22,838 bases of DNA from CAZRRV01 sp964406705 (GTDB lineage Bacteria > Bacillota > Clostridia > Oscillospirales > Acutalibacteraceae). This document shows, one piece after another, positions 1 through 6,033 of this stretch. The translations under genes and the position numbers were made by a program. Under the pieces are notes generated by a model, which saw only the letters and a program-made list of their open reading frames with translations, ran no database searches and had not been told where the DNA came from. The number at the start of each line of letters is the position of its first letter. Within the stretch, counting starts at the first letter, position 1. Location of the stretch: the NCBI GenBank assembly GCA_964406705.1, contig CAYOSS010000023.1, positions 1-22,838 on the forward strand. The letters are read 5' to 3'.

Positions 1-40
1 CAAAGCGCGAAATCACGCTCTCCGTGATAGTTCTTTTCAT
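1..40 (-). CDS. Start of an unidentified divergent gene (cut by window edge)
   Basis: Only 13 codons are visible, reading MKRTITESVISRF before the window ends. The ATG at 40-38 is preceded by a good Shine-Dalgarno GGAGG about 8 nt upstream, which is the main reason for calling a gene here. It is transcribed away from metK, leaving about 170 bp of shared upstream DNA. The peptide loosely resembles the N-terminus of Rex-type redox repressors, but the next residue cannot be the proline expected there, so I do not assign a product. Confidence 0.5.
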   Translation of the reverse strand, partial: MKRTITESVISRF

Positions 41-148
41 ATGGCGGTCCTCCGGGCAAAATATTTTATCTACATATCTTTTCTAAGCCAGTATTACCAC
101 GGCGGCGGTAACCTACAAGCACGTCCTCGACGCACGGACAAAAACCTG

Positions 149-177
149 TTGACCGCTCGCCGCGGGTGTGGTATACT
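149..177 (+). promoter_or_regulatory. Sigma-A promoter of metK
   Basis: The -35 box TTGACC (149-154) and -10 box TATACT (172-177) are separated by 17 bp. Transcription would start near 184, leaving a leader of about 26 nt before the metK ATG. That leader holds the ribosome binding site GGAGGAG (198-204) but has no room for a SAM riboswitch, so no cis-acting SAM sensor is visible. Confidence 0.8.
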
Positions 178-209
178 GATTGGGCTAAAATAGGGACGGA
201 GGAGCTGTT

Positions 210-1412
210 ATGGTCGGAAAGCTGTTTACATCCGAGTCGGTGACGGAGGGTCACCCCGATAAAATCTGCGACGCCGTGGCGGACGCCATTCTCGACGCGA
301 CATTGGAGCGCGACCCGGACGCGAGGGTCGCCTGCGAGGTGTTTTGCACTACGGGCGTGATCTGCATAATGGGCGAGATTACCTCGTCATACTCCGCGCC
401 GTTGGCGGACATAGCCCGCCGGGTTATAACGGACATCGGCTACGACGACGCCGCGAAAGGCTTCGACGGCAACACCTGCGCCGTGTTGATCTCGGTTAAG
501 GAACAGTCACCCGACATTGCGGCGGGTGTCACCCGTTCTTACGAGTTGCGCGAGGGGGCGGCGGACGCTCTCAGCGAGACCGGCGCGGGGGACCAGGGTA
601 TAATGTTCGGCTACGCCACGGACGAGACCCCGACGCTGATGCCTCTGACGGCGGTGCTTTCCCACGCGCTGGCGCGCCGTCTCGCGGAGGTGCGGAAGAC
701 CGGGGTTCTCCCCTATCTGCGCCCCGACGGGAAGACACAGGTCACGGCGGAATACGGCGAGGACGGCTCCCCCCGGCGGGTGGATACGGTTGTGGTCTCG
801 GCGCAGCACGAGCCCGACGTGGACGGCGAGACGCTCCGCGCCGACATAGAAAAGCACGTCATCAGAGCGGTCATTCCCGATAAATGGCTGGACGACAAGA
901 CAAAGTTCCTCATCAACCCGACGGGGCGGTTCGTCGTCGGCGGGCCTCAGGGCGATACAGGGCTTACCGGGAGGAAAATCATTGTAGACTCGTACGGCGG
1001 ATGTGCCCGTCACGGGGGCGGGGCCTGTTCGGGGAAGGACCCCTCTAAAGTCGACCGATCCGCCGCCTACGCCGCCCGATACGCCGCCAAAAACGTGGTC
1101 GCGGCAGGACTGGCGCGTCGCTGCGAGGTTCAATTAGCCTACGCGATCGGGGTCGCGAGGCCCGTTTCCGTCTCGGTGGATACGTTTGGCACGTCCCGCG
1201 TCCCTGAGGATGTGCTGTCCGCCGCCGTCGAGAGCGTGTTCGATTTCCGCCCGGGAGCGATTATCAGGGCGTTTGACCTTCGCCGCCCGATTTATAAGAG
1301 CCTGTCCAACTACGGCGCTATGGGCCGCGAGGACTTGGGCGTCCCGTGGGAGAGCACAGATAAGAAGGAGGCCCTCTTGGCAGCCGTGGAACGACTCTCC
1401 AAAGTGCTGTAG
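210..1412 (+). CDS. metK: S-adenosylmethionine synthetase
   Basis: Makes S-adenosylmethionine from methionine and ATP in the cytoplasm. The 400-residue product has the usual family length. It carries the N-terminal HPDKI motif, the first signature GAGDQGIMFGYA and the second signature region ending GKDPSKVDRSAAY. The ATG at 210 has the strong ribosome binding site GGAGGAG 5 nt upstream. It stands alone on the plus strand with its own promoter. Two normally aromatic positions near the second signature are cysteine: C265 (usual GGYA reads GGCA) and C273 (usual GGGAFSGKD reads GGGACSGKD). The rest of the motif is intact, so the enzyme is probably active. The family call is secure; the effect of the substitutions is unknown. 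Confidence 0.97.
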   Translation: MVGKLFTSESVTEGHPDKICDAVADAILDATLERDPDARVACEVFCTTGVICIMGEITSSYSAPLADIARRVITDIGYDDAAKGFDGNTCAVLISVKEQSPDIAAGVTRSYELREGAADALSETGAGDQGIMFGYATDETPTLMPLTAVLSHALARRLAEVRKTGVLPYLRPDGKTQVTAEYGEDGSPRRVDTVVVSAQHEPDVDGETLRADIEKHVIRAVIPDKWLDDKTKFLINPTGRFVVGGPQGDTGLTGRKIIVDSYGGCARHGGGACSGKDPSKVDRSAAYAARYAAKNVVAAGLARRCEVQLAYAIGVARPVSVSVDTFGTSRVPEDVLSAAVESVFDFRPGAIIRAFDLRRPIYKSLSNYGAMGREDLGVPWESTDKKEALLAAVERLSKVL

Positions 1413-1724
1413 CGGGGGTGCCATCGGCGCCGAAACCTGTCGGCGCGAGTGCATGCCGGCGTGGGAACCCGTTAACAAGGGAACCTATCAGTACGAGACT
1501 TCGTCGGAGCGGGACTTCGACAACGCGATTACCCTCTGACGCGAAACACCGCTTGTACACGATGCCACCGGTGCAAAACGCTCTTCAACGCAAGCGGCAA
1601 CAACAGGGCAATTTCGCCCGGGGACGCCGCCGCGGTCCGCGCTATGAAGGTTTAGTTATACAACGTTTCATTTCGCTAATAATGTACGATATCACAGCAC
1701 AGACCGTAGCCCGGAGAGCCGGAA
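1413..1724. other. Convergent metK/tmcAL intergenic region, no gene supported
   Basis: This 312-bp stretch separates the 3' ends of metK and tmcAL. I find no convincing hairpin terminator and no tandem array of the kind seen at other gene ends. A short run around 1453-1539 has coding-like codon use but no ribosome binding site and no recognised product. Confidence 0.5.
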
Positions 1725-2885
1725 TCAGCCTATCAGCCCCGTCGTGTAATCACGCCCGGCGGGGGGAGGATTTTCGCAGGCGAGGCACCAGAGGTCACTC
1801 GCTCTCACGTTAAGACTGAAAAGAGGATCACCCCGCAGTTCCGTGGCGCGAAAGACCACCGGGACCGCCGACACCCGGCGCGCGAGACGGGCGGCTTCCC
1901 TCCCCCTCTCGTTCGCCGCCAAAAGGCGGATATACGGCGACGGCGCGCTGATAGAGCTGTCGCTAACCCCGAGGAACGCCGAGAGCACCACCCGTCTCAC
2001 CCGCGACAGGGTGTACCTCTTTGTTTTGGCGGCGAAAATTAGCTCATCCCAGCTTCGGGCGGCAGCGGCGGCTTCCCCGAGACGCTCCGCGAGCCCCTCT
2101 CCCCCGTCCGGCAACCGGGCGAAGCAGTCCCCACGGCGAAGCTCGGCCAATATTGCCCTTTCGAGCCGGTGTATATCCGCGGCGCGTCCCCCGCGTTCCT
2201 CCGCCTCGGCAAGTTCCCGGCTTTCCCGCGGCATATAGTGGGCGACGGTCTCCCCCTCCCCCCGAGCGAACATTTCCCGTATAGCTGTGGACGAAGCGTA
2301 CTCACCGTCCGGCGCCGGCCCGCCGTGGGGCGCTCCCAGCCGCTTGACCGCCACATATTCTCCGCTCCAGCCGAGTGTGCCTCCCGCTCTAATGTACTCC
2401 GCCGCCAAAATGTCGTTTGGGGCGCGGGTTGCCTCGGGCGGAACGCCGAATTTCTCCAGCGCCCTGCTCCGGGCCGACGCGTAACTGACCCCGCTTTTTA
2501 AAATATCGCGTACCGTTTCCCCAAATTCCACGCTCGCGGTAACCTCAGCCACCCGACGTAGCAGTTCTAAGTCGCCGCACTCGCTCCCGAAGAAAAGCGC
2601 CTCACAGCCGAGGCGCGCGGCTTCCGATACCGCGCCGAGCGCGAAGTTCCCCGCCGATGACAGCGCCCAGGGCAAGGGCAGTTCCGCGACTAAGTCCGCC
2701 CCGCAGCGCAGGGCCATCTCAGCCCTTACAAACTTGGAGTACCGGGCGACGTCGCCGCGCTGGGTAAAATCCCCGCCGAGCACCACGGCTACGGCATCGT
2801 GCCCCGCCCGTCTCGCCCGGTTGATCAGATAGCGATGCCCGTTGTGCAGCGGGTCAAATTCCGCGATTACGCAGGCCGTGCGCAT
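1725..2885 (-). CDS. tmcAL: tRNA(Met) cytidine acetate ligase (TmcAL, YlbM family)
   Basis: By family, this enzyme activates acetate with ATP and acetylates the wobble cytidine 34 of elongator tRNA-Met. The 386-residue protein begins with a nucleotidyltransferase fold: AEFDPLHNGHRYLI with the HNGH motif at residues 14-17, then GGDFTQRGDVARYSKF and the stretch VAELPLPWALSSAGNFA, all typical of the family. It is slightly shorter than the roughly 415-residue Bacillus protein. The ATG at 2885 has GAGGTGA 6 nt upstream. It is transcribed from its own promoter (2921-2949), convergent with metK. It was formerly annotated as a generic nucleotidyltransferase. Confidence 0.92.
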   Translation of the reverse strand: MRTACVIAEFDPLHNGHRYLINRARRAGHDAVAVVLGGDFTQRGDVARYSKFVRAEMALRCGADLVAELPLPWALSSAGNFALGAVSEAARLGCEALFFGSECGDLELLRRVAEVTASVEFGETVRDILKSGVSYASARSRALEKFGVPPEATRAPNDILAAEYIRAGGTLGWSGEYVAVKRLGAPHGGPAPDGEYASSTAIREMFARGEGETVAHYMPRESRELAEAEERGGRAADIHRLERAILAELRRGDCFARLPDGGEGLAERLGEAAAAARSWDELIFAAKTKRYTLSRVRRVVLSAFLGVSDSSISAPSPYIRLLAANERGREAARLARRVSAVPVVFRATELRGDPLFSLNVRASDLWCLACENPPPAGRDYTTGLIG

Positions 2886-2920
2886 ATAAGGTCACCTCGA
2901 AAGCCCGTAAAGCTGGCTTT

Positions 2921-2949
2921 AGTATATCATAATCTGCCCTCACAGTCAA
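2921..2949 (-). promoter_or_regulatory. Sigma-A promoter of tmcAL
   Basis: On the minus strand TTGACT (2949-2944) and TATACT (2926-2921) are 17 bp apart, 36 bp upstream of the tmcAL ATG. The short leader contains a small AAGCC/GGCTT hairpin just before the Shine-Dalgarno sequence; whether it regulates translation is unknown. Confidence 0.82.
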
Positions 2950-3233
2950 CGATATGTCAGTGTTAGCTTCCCCACGGGTGACCTCCCGACGGCTCCAGGC
3001 GTCATCTGTCCGGCATTTTTACGTTAAAGCAATACCACGTAATGGCCCCGCACCAGACGCGCGGTATGCTTTTCGTTAGACGAAGCAATAACGTGGGGAA
3101 CGCTTCCACGTACTGCTGACCATTTTTGTGGAAATATAACGAAGATGCTCCGAGTAAATGGCACTCGGATCTATCGGCAGGTCACCCGGCTGTACCGCCT
3201 AAAATTTACCCCCAACCGCCCGCCGACACAAAG
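2950..3233. other. Gene-free region upstream of tmcAL
   Basis: No ORF here looks real on either strand. A short inverted repeat ACGTGG...CCACGT spans 3091-3111, and the nearby AGCAATA-containing segments around 3028 and 3084 are weakly similar to each other. No tRNA or known RNA is recognisable. Confidence 0.4.
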
Positions 3234-3263
3234 ACCCCGGACCACGAAGAAGCGATCCGGGGG
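3234..3263 (-). terminator. Possible terminator downstream of rplM-rpsI
   Basis: A seven-pair stem, CCCCGGA (3235-3241) with TCCGGGG (3256-3262), encloses a 14-nt loop. On the minus strand it is followed by CTTTGTG, a poor T-tract. It lies about 130 bp past the rpsI stop, beyond the repeat array. It is plausible as the end of the ribosomal transcript but not strong. Confidence 0.35.
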
Positions 3264-3289
3264 TTCCATATTAACCTTTATGTTGCCGC

Positions 3290-3432
3290 TTGCCAAAATG
3301 CGCGTTCTGCGGCTCCACCGCCGTTTGCCGAGCCGCGGCGCTTTACGGTTCTGCTAACTTTTGCCGAGCCGCGGAGGTTTTTCGCTATGTTATCTCTTGC
3401 TGAACTGCGGCGCTTTGCGGGCGGCTTTGAGA
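3290..3432 (-). repeat. 36-bp degenerate tandem array seeded by the rpsI 3' end
   Basis: The plus-strand core TTGCCGAGCCGCGG, or a variant of it, recurs at 3290, 3325, 3361 and 3397, a period of 35, 36 and 36 bp. The last occurrence lies inside rpsI and encodes its final codons (residues APQFSK and the end). The other three lie just past the stop codon (3392-3390). The array is therefore about three decayed copies of the last twelve codons of rpsI. The leftmost copy is the most diverged. Confidence 0.75.
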
Positions 3433-3788
3433 CCGTACTTCTTGCGTTCCTTCATCCTGGGGTCGCGGGTGAGAAAGCCGGCCTTCTTAAGCGCGTCGCG
3501 GAGCTCGCCGTCATACTGCAGCAGGGCCCTCGACAGCCCGTGGCGAATGGCGCCCGCCTGACCCGTCACACCGCCGCCGCCCACACGGCACTCGATGTCA
3601 AACCTGCCGGTGGTGCCCGTGAGCTCCAGGGGCTGGCGGACGATGAGCTTCAGCGTCTCAAGCCCGAAGTAGTCGTCTATATCCCGGCCGTTGACCGTGA
3701 TCTTGCCCGTGCCGCTGTATACGCGCACCCGGGCGACGGAGCTTTTCCGGCGCCCCGTGCCGTAAAAATAAGGCTTACCCTCAAACAT
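3390..3788 (-). CDS. rpsI: 30S ribosomal protein S9
   Basis: A small-subunit ribosomal protein whose C-terminal tail reaches the P-site tRNA. The 132-residue product is full length. It contains YGTGRRKSSVARVR near the N-terminus, the GGGGVTGQAGAIRHGLSRAL core, and ends in the basic tail QFSKR that is diagnostic for S9. The ATG at 3788 has GGAGGAG 7 nt upstream. It lies 13 nt after rplM in the conserved L13-S9 pair. Its last codons are repeated downstream in a degenerate 36-bp array. Confidence 0.97.
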   Translation of the reverse strand: MFEGKPYFYGTGRRKSSVARVRVYSGTGKITVNGRDIDDYFGLETLKLIVRQPLELTGTTGRFDIECRVGGGGVTGQAGAIRHGLSRALLQYDGELRDALKKAGFLTRDPRMKERKKYGLKAARKAPQFSKR

Positions 3789-3801
3789 CGGCTAACTCCT
3801 C

Positions 3802-4227
3802 CTACTCTACCGCGATGGGCTTCTGCGCCGCGTGGGAATGCTCCGGACCGCGGTAAACACGTAGCCTCGTCAGCGCCTCGCGACCGATGGTCGTATCGGG
3901 GACCATACCTTTCACGGCGAGACGCATCGCGAGCTCCGGGCGGGTGCTCATAAGCGTGCGGTAGTTGGTCTCCTTGAGCCCGCCGATGTACCCGCTGTGG
4001 CGGCGGTAGAACTTGCCCTCCGGCTTGCCGCCGGTGAGGACGGCCTTCTCCGCGTTAATGACAATCACGAAATCCCCGCAATCTACGTGAGGGGTAAACT
4101 GCGGCTTCAGCTTGCCGCGAAGGAGGTTAGCCGCCTTGACGGCCGTCCTCCCCAGGGGCTTGCCCGCCGCGTCGATTACGTACCATTTGCGCGGGAGCTC
4201 GCCTTTCTTCGCCATATATGTGGACAT
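3802..4227 (-). CDS. rplM: 50S ribosomal protein L13
   Basis: An early-assembly large-subunit ribosomal protein. The sequence shows RKWYVIDAAGKPLGR, FTPHVDCGDFVIVINAEK and RVYRGPEHSHAAQKP, all standard L13 motifs. I start it at the ATG at 4227 (MSTYMAKKGELPRKW, 141 residues) because GGAG lies 5 nt upstream and the N-terminus then matches the family. An in-frame ATG six codons earlier (4245) lacks a well-placed ribosome binding site. It is transcribed from the promoter at 4266-4294, with a leader of about 32 nt, and followed by rpsI. Confidence 0.96.
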   Translation of the reverse strand: MSTYMAKKGELPRKWYVIDAAGKPLGRTAVKAANLLRGKLKPQFTPHVDCGDFVIVINAEKAVLTGGKPEGKFYRRHSGYIGGLKETNYRTLMSTRPELAMRLAVKGMVPDTTIGREALTRLRVYRGPEHSHAAQKPIAVE

Positions 4228-4265
4228 ACTTACTCCGACCTCCATTTTTCTCTTGAAGCTCCATT

Positions 4266-4294
4266 ATCATAACACACCGGGCGGGATATGTCAA
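4266..4294 (-). promoter_or_regulatory. Sigma-A promoter of rplM-rpsI
   Basis: On the minus strand a perfect TTGACA (4294-4289) and TATGAT (4271-4266) are separated by 17 bp. The predicted start is near 4259, about 32 nt before the chosen rplM ATG. It gives the ribosomal pair its own strong promoter downstream of the carD-like gene. Confidence 0.85.
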
Positions 4295-4310
4295 CTGTCT
4301 TTTGCTGAAA

Positions 4311-4347
4311 TTTTAACGGCGAGGGGGGTTATCTCCCTTTTTCGCCG
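4311..4347 (-). terminator. Possible terminator after the carD-like gene
   Basis: On the minus strand CGGCGA (4347-4342) pairs with TCGCCG (4322-4317), followed by TTAAAATTT. The inner part can add a GGG/CCC pairing. It lies between the carD-like stop and the rplM promoter, a sensible place to end the upstream transcript. The stem is short and the T-tract is interrupted. Confidence 0.35.
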
Positions 4348-4366
4348 AAATGCTCGCTTTATCTCG

Positions 4367-4903
4367 CTATCCCTCGCTCGCGATTTTATCTTTTTTGGAG
4401 GAATTGCTCTCGAACGCGTCCCGCACCAGCGACGGCACCTGTGAGAGGTCGATCTGCAGCACGTAGGCTATGATCCCGTAGAGCGCCTTCTTCGCCCCGC
4501 GCAGCACCCGCTCGTCCGACTGGCGCAGCCTCTTGCCGAGGCGGTGGAGCGCCACCTCCCTCGCGTAAAGCGTCTGGAGCATCAGCAGCAGCTCGCCCGG
4601 CTCCCCGCGCCCCAATATATCCGCAAACACGGTGAGCCGGCGCTGCTTGTCGTCGATCCACTCCCCCGCGTCGGGCAGGTCCCGCAGCATCGCGCGTATC
4701 TCGCCCGGCTCGGGCAGGGGGCGGATGCGGTCGACCAGGGCGGCGTTGGCGAGCGGGACGTACACCTTAGAACCGGAGGTGAACAGCGGCTGAAGGACGT
4801 AATACTTCTCGCGGCCGCGAGCGGTCTTCTGCTCCTCCACGGCGACGACTTTGCACGCGCCGGCGGACGAATACCGCACCACATCGTTTACGGAACACTC
4901 CAC
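4367..4903 (-). CDS. CarD-family transcriptional regulator
   Basis: By family, it binds the RNA polymerase beta subunit through an N-terminal Tudor-like domain and stabilises open promoter complexes. The N-terminal part, VNDVVRYSSAGACKVVAVEE followed by KYYVLQPLF and KVYVPL, is the CarD/TRCF RNA-polymerase-interacting domain. The C-terminal helical part contains LGKRLRQSDERVLRGAKK, also typical. The reading frame is open to 5002, but the family homology begins at a GTG at 4903 with GGGAG 10 nt upstream, giving 178 residues. The start is therefore inferred. It lies 147 bp after the Nif3-like gene and just upstream of the rplM promoter. Confidence 0.85.
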   Translation of the reverse strand: MECSVNDVVRYSSAGACKVVAVEEQKTARGREKYYVLQPLFTSGSKVYVPLANAALVDRIRPLPEPGEIRAMLRDLPDAGEWIDDKQRRLTVFADILGRGEPGELLLMLQTLYAREVALHRLGKRLRQSDERVLRGAKKALYGIIAYVLQIDLSQVPSLVRDAFESNSSKKDKIASEG

Positions 4904-5050
4904 GACAAATCCGCTCCCTTCCCTAAGCCGGGGCGAGCCGGCGTACTGTTGCAGGCGGCGGCGACGGGTGAGGACACCGGGCAAGGACAAATAACGGCTC
5001 AAAACGGCGTCCGCCCGACACCTGCCGAACAGTTTTACAAAACGCCTCCC

Positions 5051-5800
5051 TCAGGCGATCAAAGTCGGGTTATCGCAAAATACCTCCACCGCGACACCGG
5101 GGAACGCCGAGGCCAACTTATCCCGGAGAACCGGCAGTATGGGTCGCTCGGTCTCGTAATGCCCCGCGCCGACAAGCGTCATACCGAGGTCCGCCGCTTC
5201 GGTGTAGGCGGAATACTTCGCCTCGCCGGTGAGCAGCGCGTCGCAGCCCGCCTCGCGCGCCTCGCGCAGGAAACTTCCTCCCGCGCCGGGGCACACCGCG
5301 ACTTTGCGGACGGGGCTCTTCCCCTCCGTGTACCTCACGCGGCAGCCGAGGACCGTGCCCACAAGCGCGGCGAACCCGGCGGGGCTTCTCTCCTCCGTAA
5401 ACCCGACGCGCAGACCGCTTTCGGTCGCGCCGACGTCACTGAGCCCCACCGCGTGGCAGAGGGCGTCGCTCACCCCTCCGGGGCTTAAATCGAGGTTTGT
5501 GTGGGAGCTGATGACGCTCACCCCCGCCGCCACCGCGTCCGCCACGGCGGAGGGGTATTCCACGCGGCGGAGGGACTCGAATATCACCGGATGGTGGGAT
5601 ATAATCAGGTTCGCTCCCGCCTCCGCGGTCCGCGCGACGACCCGCCTCGTACAGTCGAGCGAGACCAATATCCCGCTTACGGCCGCGTCGGGCGAGCCTA
5701 ACAGCAGCCCCGCGTTGTCGTAGCTCTCGGCGGCGGAGAAGGGGGCCCACTCGTCCAAAAAGGCGTACACATCGCCCACGGTCACGCCGCTGTCATTCAT
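5051..5800 (-). CDS. Nif3-like dinuclear metal centre hexameric protein (YbgI/YqfO family)
   Basis: A member of the widespread Nif3 family, which forms hexameric rings with a two-metal site; its cellular role is not settled, although it is often labelled GTP cyclohydrolase I type 2 homolog. Visible motifs are YDNAGLLLG (residues 27-35), the metal-site pair in IISHHPVIF (H69, H70), SSHTNLD (H100, D104) and the C-terminal GHYETE. At 249 residues it is the short form, without the central PII-like insertion of the Bacillus protein. The ATG at 5800 has GGAAGTGA upstream. The frame stays open further only because it runs into a 25-bp repeat array, which also supplies this ribosome binding site. Confidence 0.9.
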   Translation of the reverse strand: MNDSGVTVGDVYAFLDEWAPFSAAESYDNAGLLLGSPDAAVSGILVSLDCTRRVVARTAEAGANLIISHHPVIFESLRRVEYPSAVADAVAAGVSVISSHTNLDLSPGGVSDALCHAVGLSDVGATESGLRVGFTEERSPAGFAALVGTVLGCRVRYTEGKSPVRKVAVCPGAGGSFLREAREAGCDALLTGEAKYSAYTEAADLGMTLVGAGHYETERPILPVLRDKLASAFPGVAVEVFCDNPTLIA

Positions 5801-5801
5801 A

Positions 5802-6033
5802 CGGTTCACTTCCGCTCTGCGCGTTCGGTCCGCCTCCAGTCTTACCCGTTCGGACCGGCTCCAGTCTCGCCCACTCGGCTTGACTCCGCTCTCTCCCACA
5901 CGGCTCACTTCCGCTCTCTCCCGCTCGGCTCACTTCCGAAGCCGTCCACTCGGCTCACTTCCGCTTTCAGCCGCTTGGTTCGCTGCCGCTCCCGCCCGTT
6001 CGGCTCGCTTCCGCCGTCATCCGTTCCGCTCAC
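5802..6033 (-). repeat. 25-bp tandem array between glnS and the Nif3-like gene
   Basis: On the plus strand the motif CGGCTCACTTCCGCT and its variants begin at 5802, 5826, 5851, 5876, 5901, 5926, 5951, 5976, 6001 and 6026, so the period is exactly 25 bp from 5826 on. The unit at 6026 spans the glnS stop codon (6032-6030), though its match to the others is short (about 8 nt). The unit at 5802 abuts the nif3-like ATG and provides its Shine-Dalgarno sequence. A 25-bp period is not a multiple of three, so this is not coding. It fills essentially the whole 229-bp intergenic space. Confidence 0.85.

Noticed and set aside
178..209. SAM riboswitch before metK
   Set aside because: The predicted leader is only about 26 nt.
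507..1133. 208-codon minus-strand ORF inside metK
   Set aside because: It is antisense to a certain gene and has no family features.
3126..3953. 275-codon plus-strand ORF
   Set aside because: It is antisense to rpsI and part of rplM, with no recognisable domain; such shadows are common in GC-rich DNA.
4903..5002. Longer start for the CarD-like protein
   Set aside because: The extra residues do not resemble the family; CarD homology begins at the GTG with an upstream GGGAG.
4904..5050. Tandem array after the Nif3-like gene
   Set aside because: Two stretches containing CGTTTTG look loosely similar, but I cannot establish a period or a match to the gene end.
5801..5908. N-terminal extension of the Nif3-like protein
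   Set aside because: It runs through the 25-bp array, has arginine/serine-rich low-complexity content and lacks family similarity; ATG at 5800 has a ribosome binding site.
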